From positions 1,545,138-1,609,137 of the forward strand of contig NZ_CP044126.1 of the NCBI RefSeq assembly GCF_016864575.1: a DNA stretch of 64,000 bases, given 5' to 3'. Positions 50,892-59,177 of this stretch are shown piece by piece. Within the stretch, counting starts at the first letter, position 1; each line of letters opens with the position of its first letter. The DNA comes from Rhizobium sp. BG4. Lineage in GTDB: Bacteria; Pseudomonadota; Alphaproteobacteria; Rhizobiales; Rhizobiaceae. The notes under the pieces are model-generated. The model had not been told where the DNA came from. It did no database searches and saw nothing but the letters and a program-made list of their open reading frames with translations. The translations under genes and the position numbers were made by a program.

Positions 50892-52375
50892 GCATCGTCG
50901 TTGTAGACCGCCTTTCATGGCGGGACGTCGCCAGGGTCGGGGACGGGGAGACGCTGTCCGTCTCGAAGGAAGCCGCAGCGCGGATTGCCACTGCCAGCGC
51001 GATCGTCGAAAGCATCGTGGCGGCGGGAACCCGCGCCTATGGCATCAATACCGGCGTCGGCGCGCTTTCCGATACGGTTGTCGACCGGCAATCGCAGAGC
51101 CGTCTGTCCCGAAACATCATCCTGAGCCACGCCTGCGGTGTTGGCCCGCTGCTGGCGCCACGCGAAGTCCGCGCCATCATCGCCGCGCAGATCGCCAATT
51201 TCGCGCATGGGCATTCGGGTGTCCGTCCGGAGATCGTCGCTACGCTGGCCGCGTTGCTCGAGCATGATTGCATCCCCGAAGTGCCCTCGAAGGGATCGGC
51301 GGGCTATCTCACCCACAATGCCCATACCGCGCTGGTGCTGATCGGCGAGGGCTATGCGACGATCAAGGGTGATCGCAAGACTGGACGCGAGGCGCTTGCC
51401 GCGATCGGGCTGCAGCCCCTGGTACTACGCGCCAAGGAAGGGCTGAGCCTCGTCAACGGAACGGCCTGCGCGACTGGCCTGCTCTCTGTCGCTCTCGGCC
51501 GCGCGGAGCGTCTGCTTTCCTGGGCCGATGCGGCGGCTGCTCTGACGCTCGAGGCCGTTGGCTGCCAGATGGCGGCTTTCGATGAGGCAGTCCTGGCGCT
51601 CCGGCCATCCAAGGGCATCGCCAAGGTCGGCGCTGGGCTGCGGGCTCGCCTTGCCGGTAGCGGCTTGATCGCCAAGGCCGCCGGGAAGCGCACGCAGGAT
51701 GCACTCAGCCTGCGCGCCGTGCCGCATGCCCATGGCGCTGCCTGGGATGTCTTCGAGCAGACCGGCGCGGTCGCCAATCAGGAGCTGGCTTCGGTCACCG
51801 ATAATCCCGCCGTCTCGGGGACGCCGGAAAATCCTGTCGTTTCTTCCGAGGCGCATGCGGTCGCTCCGGCTCTCGCTCTCGCAGCGGACAGCCTCGCAAT
51901 CGCGCTCGCCCAGCTTTCGGCAATGAGCGAGCGCCGGACGGATCGCCTCGTCAATCCGCTGGTCAGCGGCCTGCCGGCCTTTCTCGCCAGCGACGCCGGC
52001 AGCCATTCCGGCTTCATGATCGCGCAATACACCGCGGCGGCGCTCAGCAACGAGAACCGCCGTCTGGCCGCCCCCGCCGCAACGGATGGCGGCATCACCT
52101 CGGCCCTGCAGGAGGATTTTCTTGCGCATCCGACGGCAGCGGCAAACAAGCTGCTGGCCATCATCGACAATGCCGAGCATATCCTGGCGATCGAGCTGAT
52201 GGCGGCAGCCCAGGCACATGATTTCCTGACGGCGAACGGAACGCGCGCCAAGGGAACCGAGGCGATCCATTCGGCTATCCGCTCGGTGATTGCCCATTAC
52301 GAAGATGACCGCCCGCTCGGCGCGGATATCGAGACGCTGAAATCCCTGATCACCGCGCAGATGCCGGCGCAATAA
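50888..52375 (+). CDS. Histidine/aromatic ammonia-lyase family protein lacking the MIO-forming Ala-Ser-Gly
   Basis: 495 residues and HAL-like along its length: AYGINTGVGAL with the catalytic Tyr, NIILSHACGVGPLLAPREVR, AKEGLSLVNGTA, SLR, SVTDNPAVSG, SHSGFMIAQYTAAALSNENR and the Glu of ITSALQEDF. Where HAL enzymes have KGSVGASGDLAPLAH, this protein has KGSAGYLTHNAH: exactly three residues shorter, with the Ala-Ser-Gly that cyclises to MIO missing (near residues 135-145). The QDPYSLRCQPQ motif is QDALSLRAVPH, losing the second catalytic Tyr, and GGNFH is replaced by SSEAH. It therefore should not deaminate histidine by the known route. It is translationally coupled to the ABC ATPase and the FAD oxidase. 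Confidence 0.85.
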   Translation: MSIVVVDRLSWRDVARVGDGETLSVSKEAAARIATASAIVESIVAAGTRAYGINTGVGALSDTVVDRQSQSRLSRNIILSHACGVGPLLAPREVRAIIAAQIANFAHGHSGVRPEIVATLAALLEHDCIPEVPSKGSAGYLTHNAHTALVLIGEGYATIKGDRKTGREALAAIGLQPLVLRAKEGLSLVNGTACATGLLSVALGRAERLLSWADAAAALTLEAVGCQMAAFDEAVLALRPSKGIAKVGAGLRARLAGSGLIAKAAGKRTQDALSLRAVPHAHGAAWDVFEQTGAVANQELASVTDNPAVSGTPENPVVSSEAHAVAPALALAADSLAIALAQLSAMSERRTDRLVNPLVSGLPAFLASDAGSHSGFMIAQYTAAALSNENRRLAAPAATDGGITSALQEDFLAHPTAAANKLLAIIDNAEHILAIELMAAAQAHDFLTANGTRAKGTEAIHSAIRSVIAHYEDDRPLGADIETLKSLITAQMPAQ

Positions 52376-53534
52376 TGCGAGAGACGAGAGCGATGCCCGC
52401 AGAATTCGATGTTGCCATCATTGGCCTCGGCGCAATGGGCAGTGCTGCCGCGGCCTTCGCCGCCTCGCGCGGCGCCAAGGTGATCGGCATCGAGGCACAT
52501 TATCCGGCGCATGCGCTAAGCTCTTCCCATGGCGACAGCCGCCTGATCCGGCTCGGCTATTTCGAGGACCCGTCCTATGTGCCGTTGCTGAAGCGCGCCT
52601 ATGAGAACTGGCGGATGCTCGAGGCGCGGCTCAGGGAAGAGATCCTGACGGTGACGGGTGTTCTCCAGATCGGCCGTCCCGACAGCAAGATCGTCAGCGG
52701 AACGCTCGCCTCCTGCAAGATGCACGGCCTGACGCATGAGCTGCTCGACAAGCACGAAATGGCGCGGCGCTATCCGGCCTTCGCGCTCGATTATGACGAG
52801 ATCGGCCTGCTCGATCCGCAGGGTGGCTATATCCGCCCGGAGGCGGCGATCATGGGCTTTCTCAAGCTTGCGGTTGGTGATGGCGCCGAACTGCATTTCG
52901 GCGAACGGGTCGAGGCCATTTCGCCGGATGCGGACGGCGTCACCGTCATCTCGGCCAATGGCCGCTACCACGCTAGAAAGGTGATCATCGCGACGGGAGC
53001 GTGGATTGCCGAGCTCGTTCCGGAACTCGTCTCGAAGGCGCAGCCGATCCGTCAGGTCGTCGCCTGGTATCAGCCGGAAGACGGCTTCATCGCCCAGCCG
53101 GGCCGGATGACCTGCTTCCTGCGCGACGACGGCGAGAACGGCTCCTTCTTCGGCTTCCCGGCGATCGGCGCCGACGGTGTGAAGATCGGCCGCCACGCGC
53201 ATTTCCGCGAGCCGATCGACCCCACGCTGCCCAATCCGCCCGTCAACGGCGCCGATACCGAGCTGCTCGACACCTTCGCCCGAAAGCGCCTTCCCAAGGC
53301 CGCCTCGCATCGTATCCGCGCCACGACCTGCCGTTACACGATGCTGCCGAGCGAGGACTTCCTCATCGATTTCGCCCCGGCAACCGCAACGTCGTGGTGT
53401 CCTCTGCCTGCTCCGGCCACGGCTTCAAATTCACCAGCGTCATCGGCGAAATCCTTTCGGACCTCGCCCTCGACGGCGGCACCAAACTTCCGACGTCGCT
53501 CTTCTCGTTCGAACGGCATTTTCCGAAGGGATGA
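52375..53534 (+). pseudogene. FAD-dependent amine oxidase (MSOX/SolA-like), one frameshift
   Basis: About 386 residues when corrected, or 380 from the alternative ATG at 52393. N-terminal FAD-binding motif DVAIIGLGAMGSAAAAFAAS followed by VIGIEAHYPAHALSSSHGDS. Near the end RATTCRYTMLPSEDFLID carries the Cys that binds FAD covalently in monomeric sarcosine oxidase and N-methyltryptophan oxidase. The frame breaks at 53379-53380 (GG for an expected GGG); the next frame continues with GNRNVVVSSACSGHGFKFTS to the normal C terminus. Its ATG overlaps the stop of the ammonia-lyase-like gene (TAATG). Substrate probably an N-methyl or secondary amino acid. Confidence 0.85.
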
Positions 53535-53568
53535 TGGTGCCGCGCTCCAGCCGGCACCATCATCAGCC

Positions 53569-54128
53569 TCAAGCGCTTGCCTTCTGCCGGTAGGCGGAAA
53601 CGGTGAGCCAGATGGCCGAGACGAGGAAGTAGAAGGCGCCGAAGGCGGCGTAGGGGGCGATGTCGAGGATCGATGGCGGCATGGAGCCCAGCGACTTGCC
53701 GATCATGAATCCCCCGCGAGCGCCGATTGGGCGCCGCTGAGGATCATCGCCCACTGGGCGCCGTATGAACGCCAGCGGCGGACACCCGTATAGAGCTGCA
53801 GCAGGCCCGACAGGATCGCCCAGACGCCGAAGACGGCGAGGACCGCGTAGCTGTCCTTCATGACTGCGACGATGACGACGATGGTCATGATCGTGCTGGT
53901 CGCGACGTTCAGGCTCTGCGACCTGTTTGCCGCCAGGCCGCCATTGGCGCGGGCATCGATCAGATTGGCGAGCGCATCCCAGGCCGGATAGATGACGAGC
54001 AGCAAGGCGGCGATGGCCGGCTGGCCTGCCGCCAGGATCGCTGCACCCACCCAGACAACCGAGAAGGCCGCACGGGCGTAATAATAGGACCGCAGCCAGC
54101 TCGACTGTGCCGACGATTGAACTTGCAT
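53569..54128 (-). pseudogene. Multi-pass membrane protein, one frameshift
   Basis: About 186 residues when corrected, with five or six membrane segments: ARAAFSVVWVGAAILAAG, AIAALLLVIYPAWDALANLI, TSTIMTIVVIVAVMKDSYAV, LAVFGVWAILSGLLQLYTGV and, after the break, YAAFGAFYFLVSAIWLTVSA. The pattern resembles DUF308/HdeD-like proteins, but I am not certain of the family. The frame breaks at a run of five C at 53711-53715 (plus strand) where six are expected. It is divergent from the TetR gene, with a TetR-type operator 26 bp before its start, so it is the likely target of that regulator. Confidence 0.68.
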
Positions 54129-54153
54129 GATAAAATCCTTATGTTGATGCCTC

Positions 54154-54169
54154 CCTACTAATAGGTAGG
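54154..54169. promoter_or_regulatory. TetR operator 1
   Basis: CCTACTAATAGGTAGG: CCTAC and GTAGG arms around a six-base spacer. It differs from operator 2 at only two spacer positions and lies 26 bp before the membrane-protein gene. Confidence 0.78.
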
Positions 54170-54230
54170 CATATTATGGATGTCAACACATCGTTTCAGC
54201 AGGTGGGTGATGGCAGCGTTGACTGGCCAT

Positions 54231-54246
54231 CCTACTAGCAGGTAGG
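54231..54246. promoter_or_regulatory. TetR operator 2
   Basis: CCTACTAGCAGGTAGG, ending 8 bp before the TetR ATG, so a bound repressor would also cover the ribosome-binding region. Together with operator 1 it brackets the 126-bp divergent promoter region. Confidence 0.78.
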
Positions 54247-54254
54247 TAATCGGG

Positions 54255-54833
54255 ATGAACCAGATGACGACAGCAGACGCGATCCTCGATCACGCGCAGA
54301 AACTGATCGTGGCAGGCGGCTATAACGGCTTCAGCTACGGCGATATTTCAGATGCCATCGGCATCCGCAGGGCGAGCATCCACCACCATTTCCCGACCAA
54401 AGCCCATCTGGTCTCGGTGCTTGTCGAGCGCTATGTCGGCCGCGCCCGCGAGGGACTGCAATCGATCAAAACGCATGTCGACGATCCCGCAGCGCAGATC
54501 GGCGCCTATCTCGATTACTGGCAGCAATGCGTGACGGATGGTGCTCAGCCCTTCTGCGTCTGCGCCATGCTGGCGAGCGAGATGCAGATGCTGCCCGACG
54601 AAGTCGCGGCGCAGGTCCGCCGGCATTTCGCAAACCTCTCGGAATGGCTGGCGTCGGTGCTGCAGTCCGGTGTCGAGAAGGGCGTGTTCCGCCTCAAGGG
54701 GTCGCCGGAAGAAGAGGCGCAAATTCTGATGGCGGCGGTTCACGGCGCCTTGCTGTCGGCGCGCGCCTTTGCTGATCCGGATATCTTCCGCGCCATCATG
54801 CGCCCGCAGATGGAGCGGCTCGAGCCGCAATAG
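54255..54833 (+). CDS. TetR-family transcriptional regulator
   Basis: 192 residues. N-terminal helix-turn-helix (about 5-55): ILDHAQKLIVAGGYNGFSYG, DISDAIGIRRASIHHHFPTK. The ligand domain has a Cys pair, PFCVCAMLASEMQMLPDEVA (near residues 97-99), at a place where some TetR proteins sense electrophiles or thiol stress. The two matching operators around its promoter argue for autorepression and control of the divergent membrane protein. It converges on the yghU gene. Confidence 0.9.
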   Translation: MNQMTTADAILDHAQKLIVAGGYNGFSYGDISDAIGIRRASIHHHFPTKAHLVSVLVERYVGRAREGLQSIKTHVDDPAAQIGAYLDYWQQCVTDGAQPFCVCAMLASEMQMLPDEVAAQVRRHFANLSEWLASVLQSGVEKGVFRLKGSPEEEAQILMAAVHGALLSARAFADPDIFRAIMRPQMERLEPQ

Positions 54834-54849
54834 TACCCGGTTTGATGCC

Positions 54850-54890
54850 GGCCGGAGAGGCTGTGGCGTCTGCCACGTTTCCCTCCGGCC
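54850..54890. terminator. Bidirectional hairpin between the TetR and YghU genes
   Basis: Outer stem GGCCGGAG/CTCCGGCC and inner stem GTGGC/GCCAC. It lies between the converging stops at 54833 and 54909. No long T-run on either side. Confidence 0.5.
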
Positions 54891-54908
54891 GAGTATGTCT
54901 TGAGCTCG

Positions 54909-55802
54909 TCAGGACGAGATCTTGTCGCCGGTCTTGGTCTCGAAGTCGGAGGCGTCGTGGCGCTCGCGAAGCTGCTCGGAAGGCTCTCCGAAGACGCGGT
55001 TGACCATGCGACCGCGCTTCACGGCGGGGCGGGCAGCGATTTCGGCCGTCCAGCGCTGCACGTTCTTGTAGCTCTCGACTTCGAGGAAGGTGCCGGCTTC
55101 GCCATAGGCCTTGCCCTGGGCAAGGTTGCCGTACCACGGCCAGATGGCGATATCGGCGATTGAGTATTCGTCGCCCGACATGTAGCGGTGGGTGCCGAGA
55201 TGCCGATCGAGGACGTCGAGCTGGCGCTTGACCTCCATCGAGAAGCGGTCGATCGCATACTGGATGTGGATCGGAGCATAGGCATAGAAATGGCCGAAGC
55301 CGCCGCCGAGATAGGGCGCCGAGGCCATCTGCCAGAAGAGCCAGTTCATGGTCTCGGTATGGGCCTTGTGTTCCTGCGGCAGGAAGGCGCCGAACTTGCG
55401 GGCGAGATAGAGCAGGATCGAGCCGCTTTCGAAGACGCGGGTCGGTTCGGCCGTCGAGCGGTCGAGAAGTGCCGGGATCTTGGAGTTCGGATTGACCTCG
55501 ACAAAGCCGGAGCCGAACTGGTCGCCGTCACCGATCTTGATCAGCCATGCGTCATACTCGGCGCCCTTGTGGCCGGCCGCCAGCAGCTCTTCGAGCATGA
55601 TGGTGACCTTGACGCCGTTCGGCGTTGCCAGCGAATAGAGCTGCAGCGGGTGCTTGCCGACCGGAAGCTCCTTGTCATGCGTAGGACCGGCGATCGGCCG
55701 GTTGATATTGGCAAATTGGCCGCCATTGCCCTTTTCCCACGTCCAGACCTTGGGAACCTGGTATCCGGCGGGAAAATTGTCGGCTGGATTCTTGTCGCTC
55801 AT
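54909..55802 (-). CDS. yghU: Glutathione S-transferase-like disulfide-bond oxidoreductase YghU
   Basis: 297 residues, about the length of E. coli YghU (288) and close to it along the whole protein: KVWTWEKGNGGQFANINRPI, LPVGKHPLQLYSLATPNGVK, ALLDRSTAEPTRVFESGSIL, PYLGGGFGHFYAYAPIHIQY and ERHDASDFETKTGDK at the C terminus. YghU reduces disulfides using two glutathiones rather than working as a typical transferase. Monocistronic by position. Confidence 0.94.
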   Translation of the reverse strand: MSDKNPADNFPAGYQVPKVWTWEKGNGGQFANINRPIAGPTHDKELPVGKHPLQLYSLATPNGVKVTIMLEELLAAGHKGAEYDAWLIKIGDGDQFGSGFVEVNPNSKIPALLDRSTAEPTRVFESGSILLYLARKFGAFLPQEHKAHTETMNWLFWQMASAPYLGGGFGHFYAYAPIHIQYAIDRFSMEVKRQLDVLDRHLGTHRYMSGDEYSIADIAIWPWYGNLAQGKAYGEAGTFLEVESYKNVQRWTAEIAARPAVKRGRMVNRVFGEPSEQLRERHDASDFETKTGDKISS

Positions 55803-55861
55803 TCTCGCTATCCTCTTGATTTATCGGCACGGACCATAGCGCAGGCCGCCACCGGGGGCAG

Positions 55862-56524
55862 TCATTTCTTTTGGACGATCGATATCAGGCCGTCGCCGTT
55901 TATCGAAGGTTCGACGGACATATAGTCATTGATCGACGGATAATCAGGGAGGTGCAGATCGTGGCCGGCCGCCGTGATCACCATGACGGATGCGCCGGCT
56001 GCGGCACCCGCCTGAACGCCGGCTTCGACATCTTCGAAAACCAGGCATTGCGAGGCGGCGACGCCGACTTTCTCCGCGCCGAGAATATAGCCCTGCGGAT
56101 TGGGCTTGCCGACCGAAACATCCTCGCTGGTCACCATATAGCGCGGCACGGTGAGGCCCGCAGCGCCAAGGCGGCGCAGAGCCAGCACCTTGGTCGAAGA
56201 CGTGACGATCGCCCAGCGCTCCGGCGGCAGTGCGGCGAGAAAATCGGCGGCACCGGGGATTGCGACGACGCCCTCGACATCCTCGATCTCGGCCTGCGTG
56301 ATCTTCTCGGCTTCCGCCTCGGGATCAACACCCGGCAGACCGAGCTGACGGATGGTGTCGACGCCGCGCTTTCCGTGCATCGTCGGAAGAAACTTCACCG
56401 GATCGAGCCCATGGCGCTCCGCCCATGCGCCCCAGACGCGCTCGGCGGCCGCCGTCGAGCTCAGGATCGTGCCATCCATATCGAACAGGAATGCCGCAAA
56501 CTTCTTGCCGGGTTCGGGAAACAT
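55862..56524 (-). CDS. HAD-family hydrolase (sugar-phosphatase-like)
   Basis: 220 residues. HAD motif I FLFDMDGTILSS with the nucleophile Asp, motif II Ser/Thr in IVTSSTKVLA, motif III Lys in VGKPNPQGYILGAEK, and motif IV LVFEDVEAGVQAG. A helical cap domain lies between motifs I and II. The best relatives are GpsB/YniC-like phosphosugar phosphatases; exact substrate unknown. Followed 37 bp later on the same strand by HAD-independent genes upstream (ProC-like), so the operon link is uncertain. Confidence 0.9.
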   Translation of the reverse strand: MFPEPGKKFAAFLFDMDGTILSSTAAAERVWGAWAERHGLDPVKFLPTMHGKRGVDTIRQLGLPGVDPEAEAEKITQAEIEDVEGVVAIPGAADFLAALPPERWAIVTSSTKVLALRRLGAAGLTVPRYMVTSEDVSVGKPNPQGYILGAEKVGVAASQCLVFEDVEAGVQAGAAAGASVMVITAAGHDLHLPDYPSINDYMSVEPSINGDGLISIVQKK

Positions 56525-56561
56525 CTTGGCTCCTTGAATTGCGTAGAGGGTCCGGGGGATA

Positions 56562-57344
56562 TCACCCGGTGATACGGCCGAGCACGCGATCGAGCGCCTG
56601 CGTCAGCGCCGCGGCTCCACCCTTGTCCTTGAAGTCGCGCAGGACCTGCTCGTTCAGCCCGCCCGCGGTTGCGAATTCGCGGCTCATCTCCTGAAAGTCG
56701 ACGTGGCTTCCGGCAAGTACAGCCGTTTCAGACAAGCCCGCAAAGAGTGGCGCGAGATAGGCGCGGCCTTTTTCGGCGGGCAGTCCCTTGGTCTCCAGCC
56801 ATTCCGTCGTCTGCTGCATGATACCGAAATAGGTCGCCATCAGCGCACTTGCTGCGGCAAGCAGATCATATTCCTGCTTGGTCTCGCATTCGACGGCATT
56901 TCCCATCAGGTTGAAGATCGCGGCCGTCCGCGGATCCGGCGGGTAGACGGCGGTTACGCCGCTGCGCCTGGCGACGAAGGGCAAGGGGATCGCCTGCGTC
57001 AAGCGTACATCGGCACCGATCCAATCCAGAAGCGCGTCGCGCCCTGTCGCGGCGATAACGCTGATGACCGTCTGGCCGTCCCGGAAGCGAAGCGGGCGCA
57101 CGACTTCCTCGGCGACCTGTGGGCGGATGGCCAGCACGACGACATCGCAGCTATCGACGATATCCTGATTGTCATCGCTGACATGCACAGCCGGAAAATC
57201 GGCAGCGAGCTTGGCCGAGATCGCCGTGCTGCGAGAGGATACTACGGCTTGCACCGCGGCGGCAGGCTCGATCAGAAGACCGCGTACCATTGCGTCGGTG
57301 ATGGCGCCTGTTCCAATAAAGCCGATGTTTTGCGGGAGGGACAT
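56562..57344 (-). CDS. Pyrroline-5-carboxylate reductase-like protein
   Basis: 260 residues. N-terminal Rossmann motif NIGFIGTGAITDAMVRGLL binds NADP. CDVVVLAIRPQVAEEVVRPL and the C-terminal dimerisation region (LFAGLSETAVLAGSHVDFQE; EFATAGGLNEQVLRDFKDKG) follow the ProC pattern. The usual ProC signature late in the protein is weakly kept, so it may be a paralogue acting on another cyclic imine rather than the housekeeping proline enzyme. It lies 38 bp upstream of the HAD gene on the same strand. Confidence 0.82.
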   Translation of the reverse strand: MSLPQNIGFIGTGAITDAMVRGLLIEPAAAVQAVVSSRSTAISAKLAADFPAVHVSDDNQDIVDSCDVVVLAIRPQVAEEVVRPLRFRDGQTVISVIAATGRDALLDWIGADVRLTQAIPLPFVARRSGVTAVYPPDPRTAAIFNLMGNAVECETKQEYDLLAAASALMATYFGIMQQTTEWLETKGLPAEKGRAYLAPLFAGLSETAVLAGSHVDFQEMSREFATAGGLNEQVLRDFKDKGGAAALTQALDRVLGRITG

Positions 57345-57456
57345 GCTCGTATGCCGTTGTCAGATAACAGGAAATGTCGGCCGCCGAGGACCGGCAGCCG
57401 AGGTCGCGCCGGATGCTAGTGAGAAATCCCGGCTGAGACAACCGTATCCGCGTGCT

Positions 57457-58146
57457 TTACGGATTGAGACCGGCGCAGCGTGCAGTGTTGAGCACGTGGT
57501 TTTCCATTTCCTGGCGGGCGCGCACGGCGTCGTTGTCGCGCAGGGCCGCAATGATCCGCCGGTGTTCGGCGATCGAGGCCTTCATGCGGGCGGGCTCGGT
57601 GATCGGGATCGGCTGGCGCTGCGTCTCCGTCAGTTGCTCGCGGACCACCTGGTAGAGGGCGCGCATCATGGCGTTGCTGCAGGCCGATGCGATGATCGCG
57701 TGGAATTCGAGATCGGCCTCGACATTGGCGAGCAGATCCTGCTTCGCCCAGCAATCCTCCATTTGCTTGGTCGCCGCTTCCATCGCCTGCAGTTGGTTGC
57801 CGGTGAGGCGACCGGCGGCGAGCGCCGCGATATTGCCCTCGAGCATGATGCGGGTCTGGAAGACATCGAAGACCGAGTAGCTGTCGGAGTAGCGCCAGGG
57901 CGCCATGCCGCTGTTTGCGGCGCCGCCACGCTCGGCGACGAAGGTTCCCCGGCCGGCTTCCGTCTTGATGAGGCCGAGCGTTTCAAGCGTCAGCAGCGCC
58001 TCGCGTAGCGATGCGCGGCTGATGCCGAGCTTGGTGGAAAACTCGCGCTGGGAGGGGATCTTCTCGCCGGCGGCGAGCTCTCCGCTCTGGATCATGTCCT
58101 GTATCAGGCGTGCCGCCGATTGTGGTACCAATGTCCTGTTGAGCAT
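57457..58146 (-). CDS. GntR-family regulator, FadR subfamily
   Basis: 229 residues from the ATG at 58146; an ATG at 58155 is an alternative, and the frame stays open far upstream without further coding signs. Winged helix: AARLIQDMIQSGELAAGEKI, PSQREFSTKLGISRASLREA and LLTLETLGLIKTEAGRGTFV. The C-terminal FCD domain is all helical and has the metal-binding pattern with Asp and His (EADLEFHAIIASACSNAMMR; SIAEHRRIIAALRDNDAVRA). It is divergent from the ABC operon; tandem TGGTnnnACC-type boxes lie between them. Confidence 0.88.
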   Translation of the reverse strand: MLNRTLVPQSAARLIQDMIQSGELAAGEKIPSQREFSTKLGISRASLREALLTLETLGLIKTEAGRGTFVAERGGAANSGMAPWRYSDSYSVFDVFQTRIMLEGNIAALAAGRLTGNQLQAMEAATKQMEDCWAKQDLLANVEADLEFHAIIASACSNAMMRALYQVVREQLTETQRQPIPITEPARMKASIAEHRRIIAALRDNDAVRARQEMENHVLNTARCAGLNP

Positions 58147-58253
58147 TCTTTCCATTCTCTCGGCGTGTCGGGTGAGGCCACCCGGATTGTCCCAGCATTT
58201 AAATCCATCAGTCGCTTGCAAATGACAAGAGAGCGTGCTTGATTTGGCCTGAC

Positions 58254-58273
58254 TGGTCAGACCGGTTAGACCA
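58254..58273. promoter_or_regulatory. Overlapping FadR/GntR-type operator boxes
   Basis: TGGTCAGACCG (58254-58264) and CGGTTAGACCA (58263-58273), each a near match to TGGT-N3-ACCA, so the whole forms TGGTC...GACCA. It lies 38 bp before the binding-protein ATG, where a repressor would block transcription. Confidence 0.65.
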
Positions 58274-58311
58274 ATAGCAAAAATGCGCAATACAAAACAA
58301 GGGGAACCTAA

Positions 58312-59106
58312 ATGCGTCGTTTTTCGATTTTGAAGACTGCCCTGCTGTCGGGCGTTCTGGCATTTGCCGGAATGGCAGCCCATGCCGCCGATCTCTCGGT
58401 CGGTGCCAATATCGGTAACGTCCCGTGGGAGTTTCAGGACGAGACCGGCAAGACCGTCGGCTTCGAGGTCGATCTCGTCACCGAGGTCGCCAAGCGCCTC
58501 AACAAGTCCGTCGAGTTCGTCAACATTCCGTTCAACGGGCTGTTCTCTGCCGTACAGTCGGGCCGTATCAACATGGCGGTGTCGTCGATCACCATCACCG
58601 AGAAGCGCCTGGAATCCGTCAGCTTTGCCCAGCCCTATTATGACAGCGATCAGTCGCTGACCGTCATGGCGGCAAGCGGCATCAAGGACCTGAAGGGCAT
58701 GAGCGGCAAGGTCGTTGGCGTCGATACCGGCTCGACCGGCGACATGTGGGCAACCAACAATACCGCCAAGTACAGCCTCGGCGAAATCCGCCGCTTCGAG
58801 GGCCTGCAGCCGGCGATGCTCGATCTCGCCGCCGGCCGTATCGACGGCTATATCAGCGATATCCCGGCGCTTCAGTATTACGTCAAGGACAAGCCGGAGA
58901 TCAAAGTCGTCGAGCGCATTCCGACCGGCGAAAAGTATTCGATCATGTTCAACAAGGGCGACCCGCTTGCCAAGCAGGTCAACGACGTGATCACGACGCT
59001 GAAGGGCGAAGGCTTCATCGCCAAGCTGCATGAAACATGGTTCGGCGCCAAGGCCGAAGACACGACCTCGACCGTGAAGGTCGAAGACATGCCTGCCGCA
59101 AAATAA
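58312..59106 (+). CDS. Amino-acid ABC transporter substrate-binding protein
   Basis: 264 residues. Signal peptide LKTALLSGVLAFAGMAAHAA with cleavage near AHA-AD. Family 3 fold: VGANIGNVPWEFQDETGKTV, GFEVDLVTEVAKRLNKSVEF, AVSSITITEKRLESVSFAQP and GVDTGSTGDMWATNN. First gene of the catabolic operon under the FadR-type regulator. Confidence 0.92.
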   Translation: MRRFSILKTALLSGVLAFAGMAAHAADLSVGANIGNVPWEFQDETGKTVGFEVDLVTEVAKRLNKSVEFVNIPFNGLFSAVQSGRINMAVSSITITEKRLESVSFAQPYYDSDQSLTVMAASGIKDLKGMSGKVVGVDTGSTGDMWATNNTAKYSLGEIRRFEGLQPAMLDLAAGRIDGYISDIPALQYYVKDKPEIKVVERIPTGEKYSIMFNKGDPLAKQVNDVITTLKGEGFIAKLHETWFGAKAEDTTSTVKVEDMPAAK

Positions 59107-59177
59107 GGCCGGATGGTCAAGGATACGGATGACGGGTTCGCCCGTCATCCGCCCCGAAACGGCTGATCGGTTTTTCA

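Noticed and set aside
50888..52375. Straight call of hutH, histidine ammonia-lyase
   Set aside because: The MIO triad and the second catalytic Tyr are missing, so the standard activity cannot be assumed.
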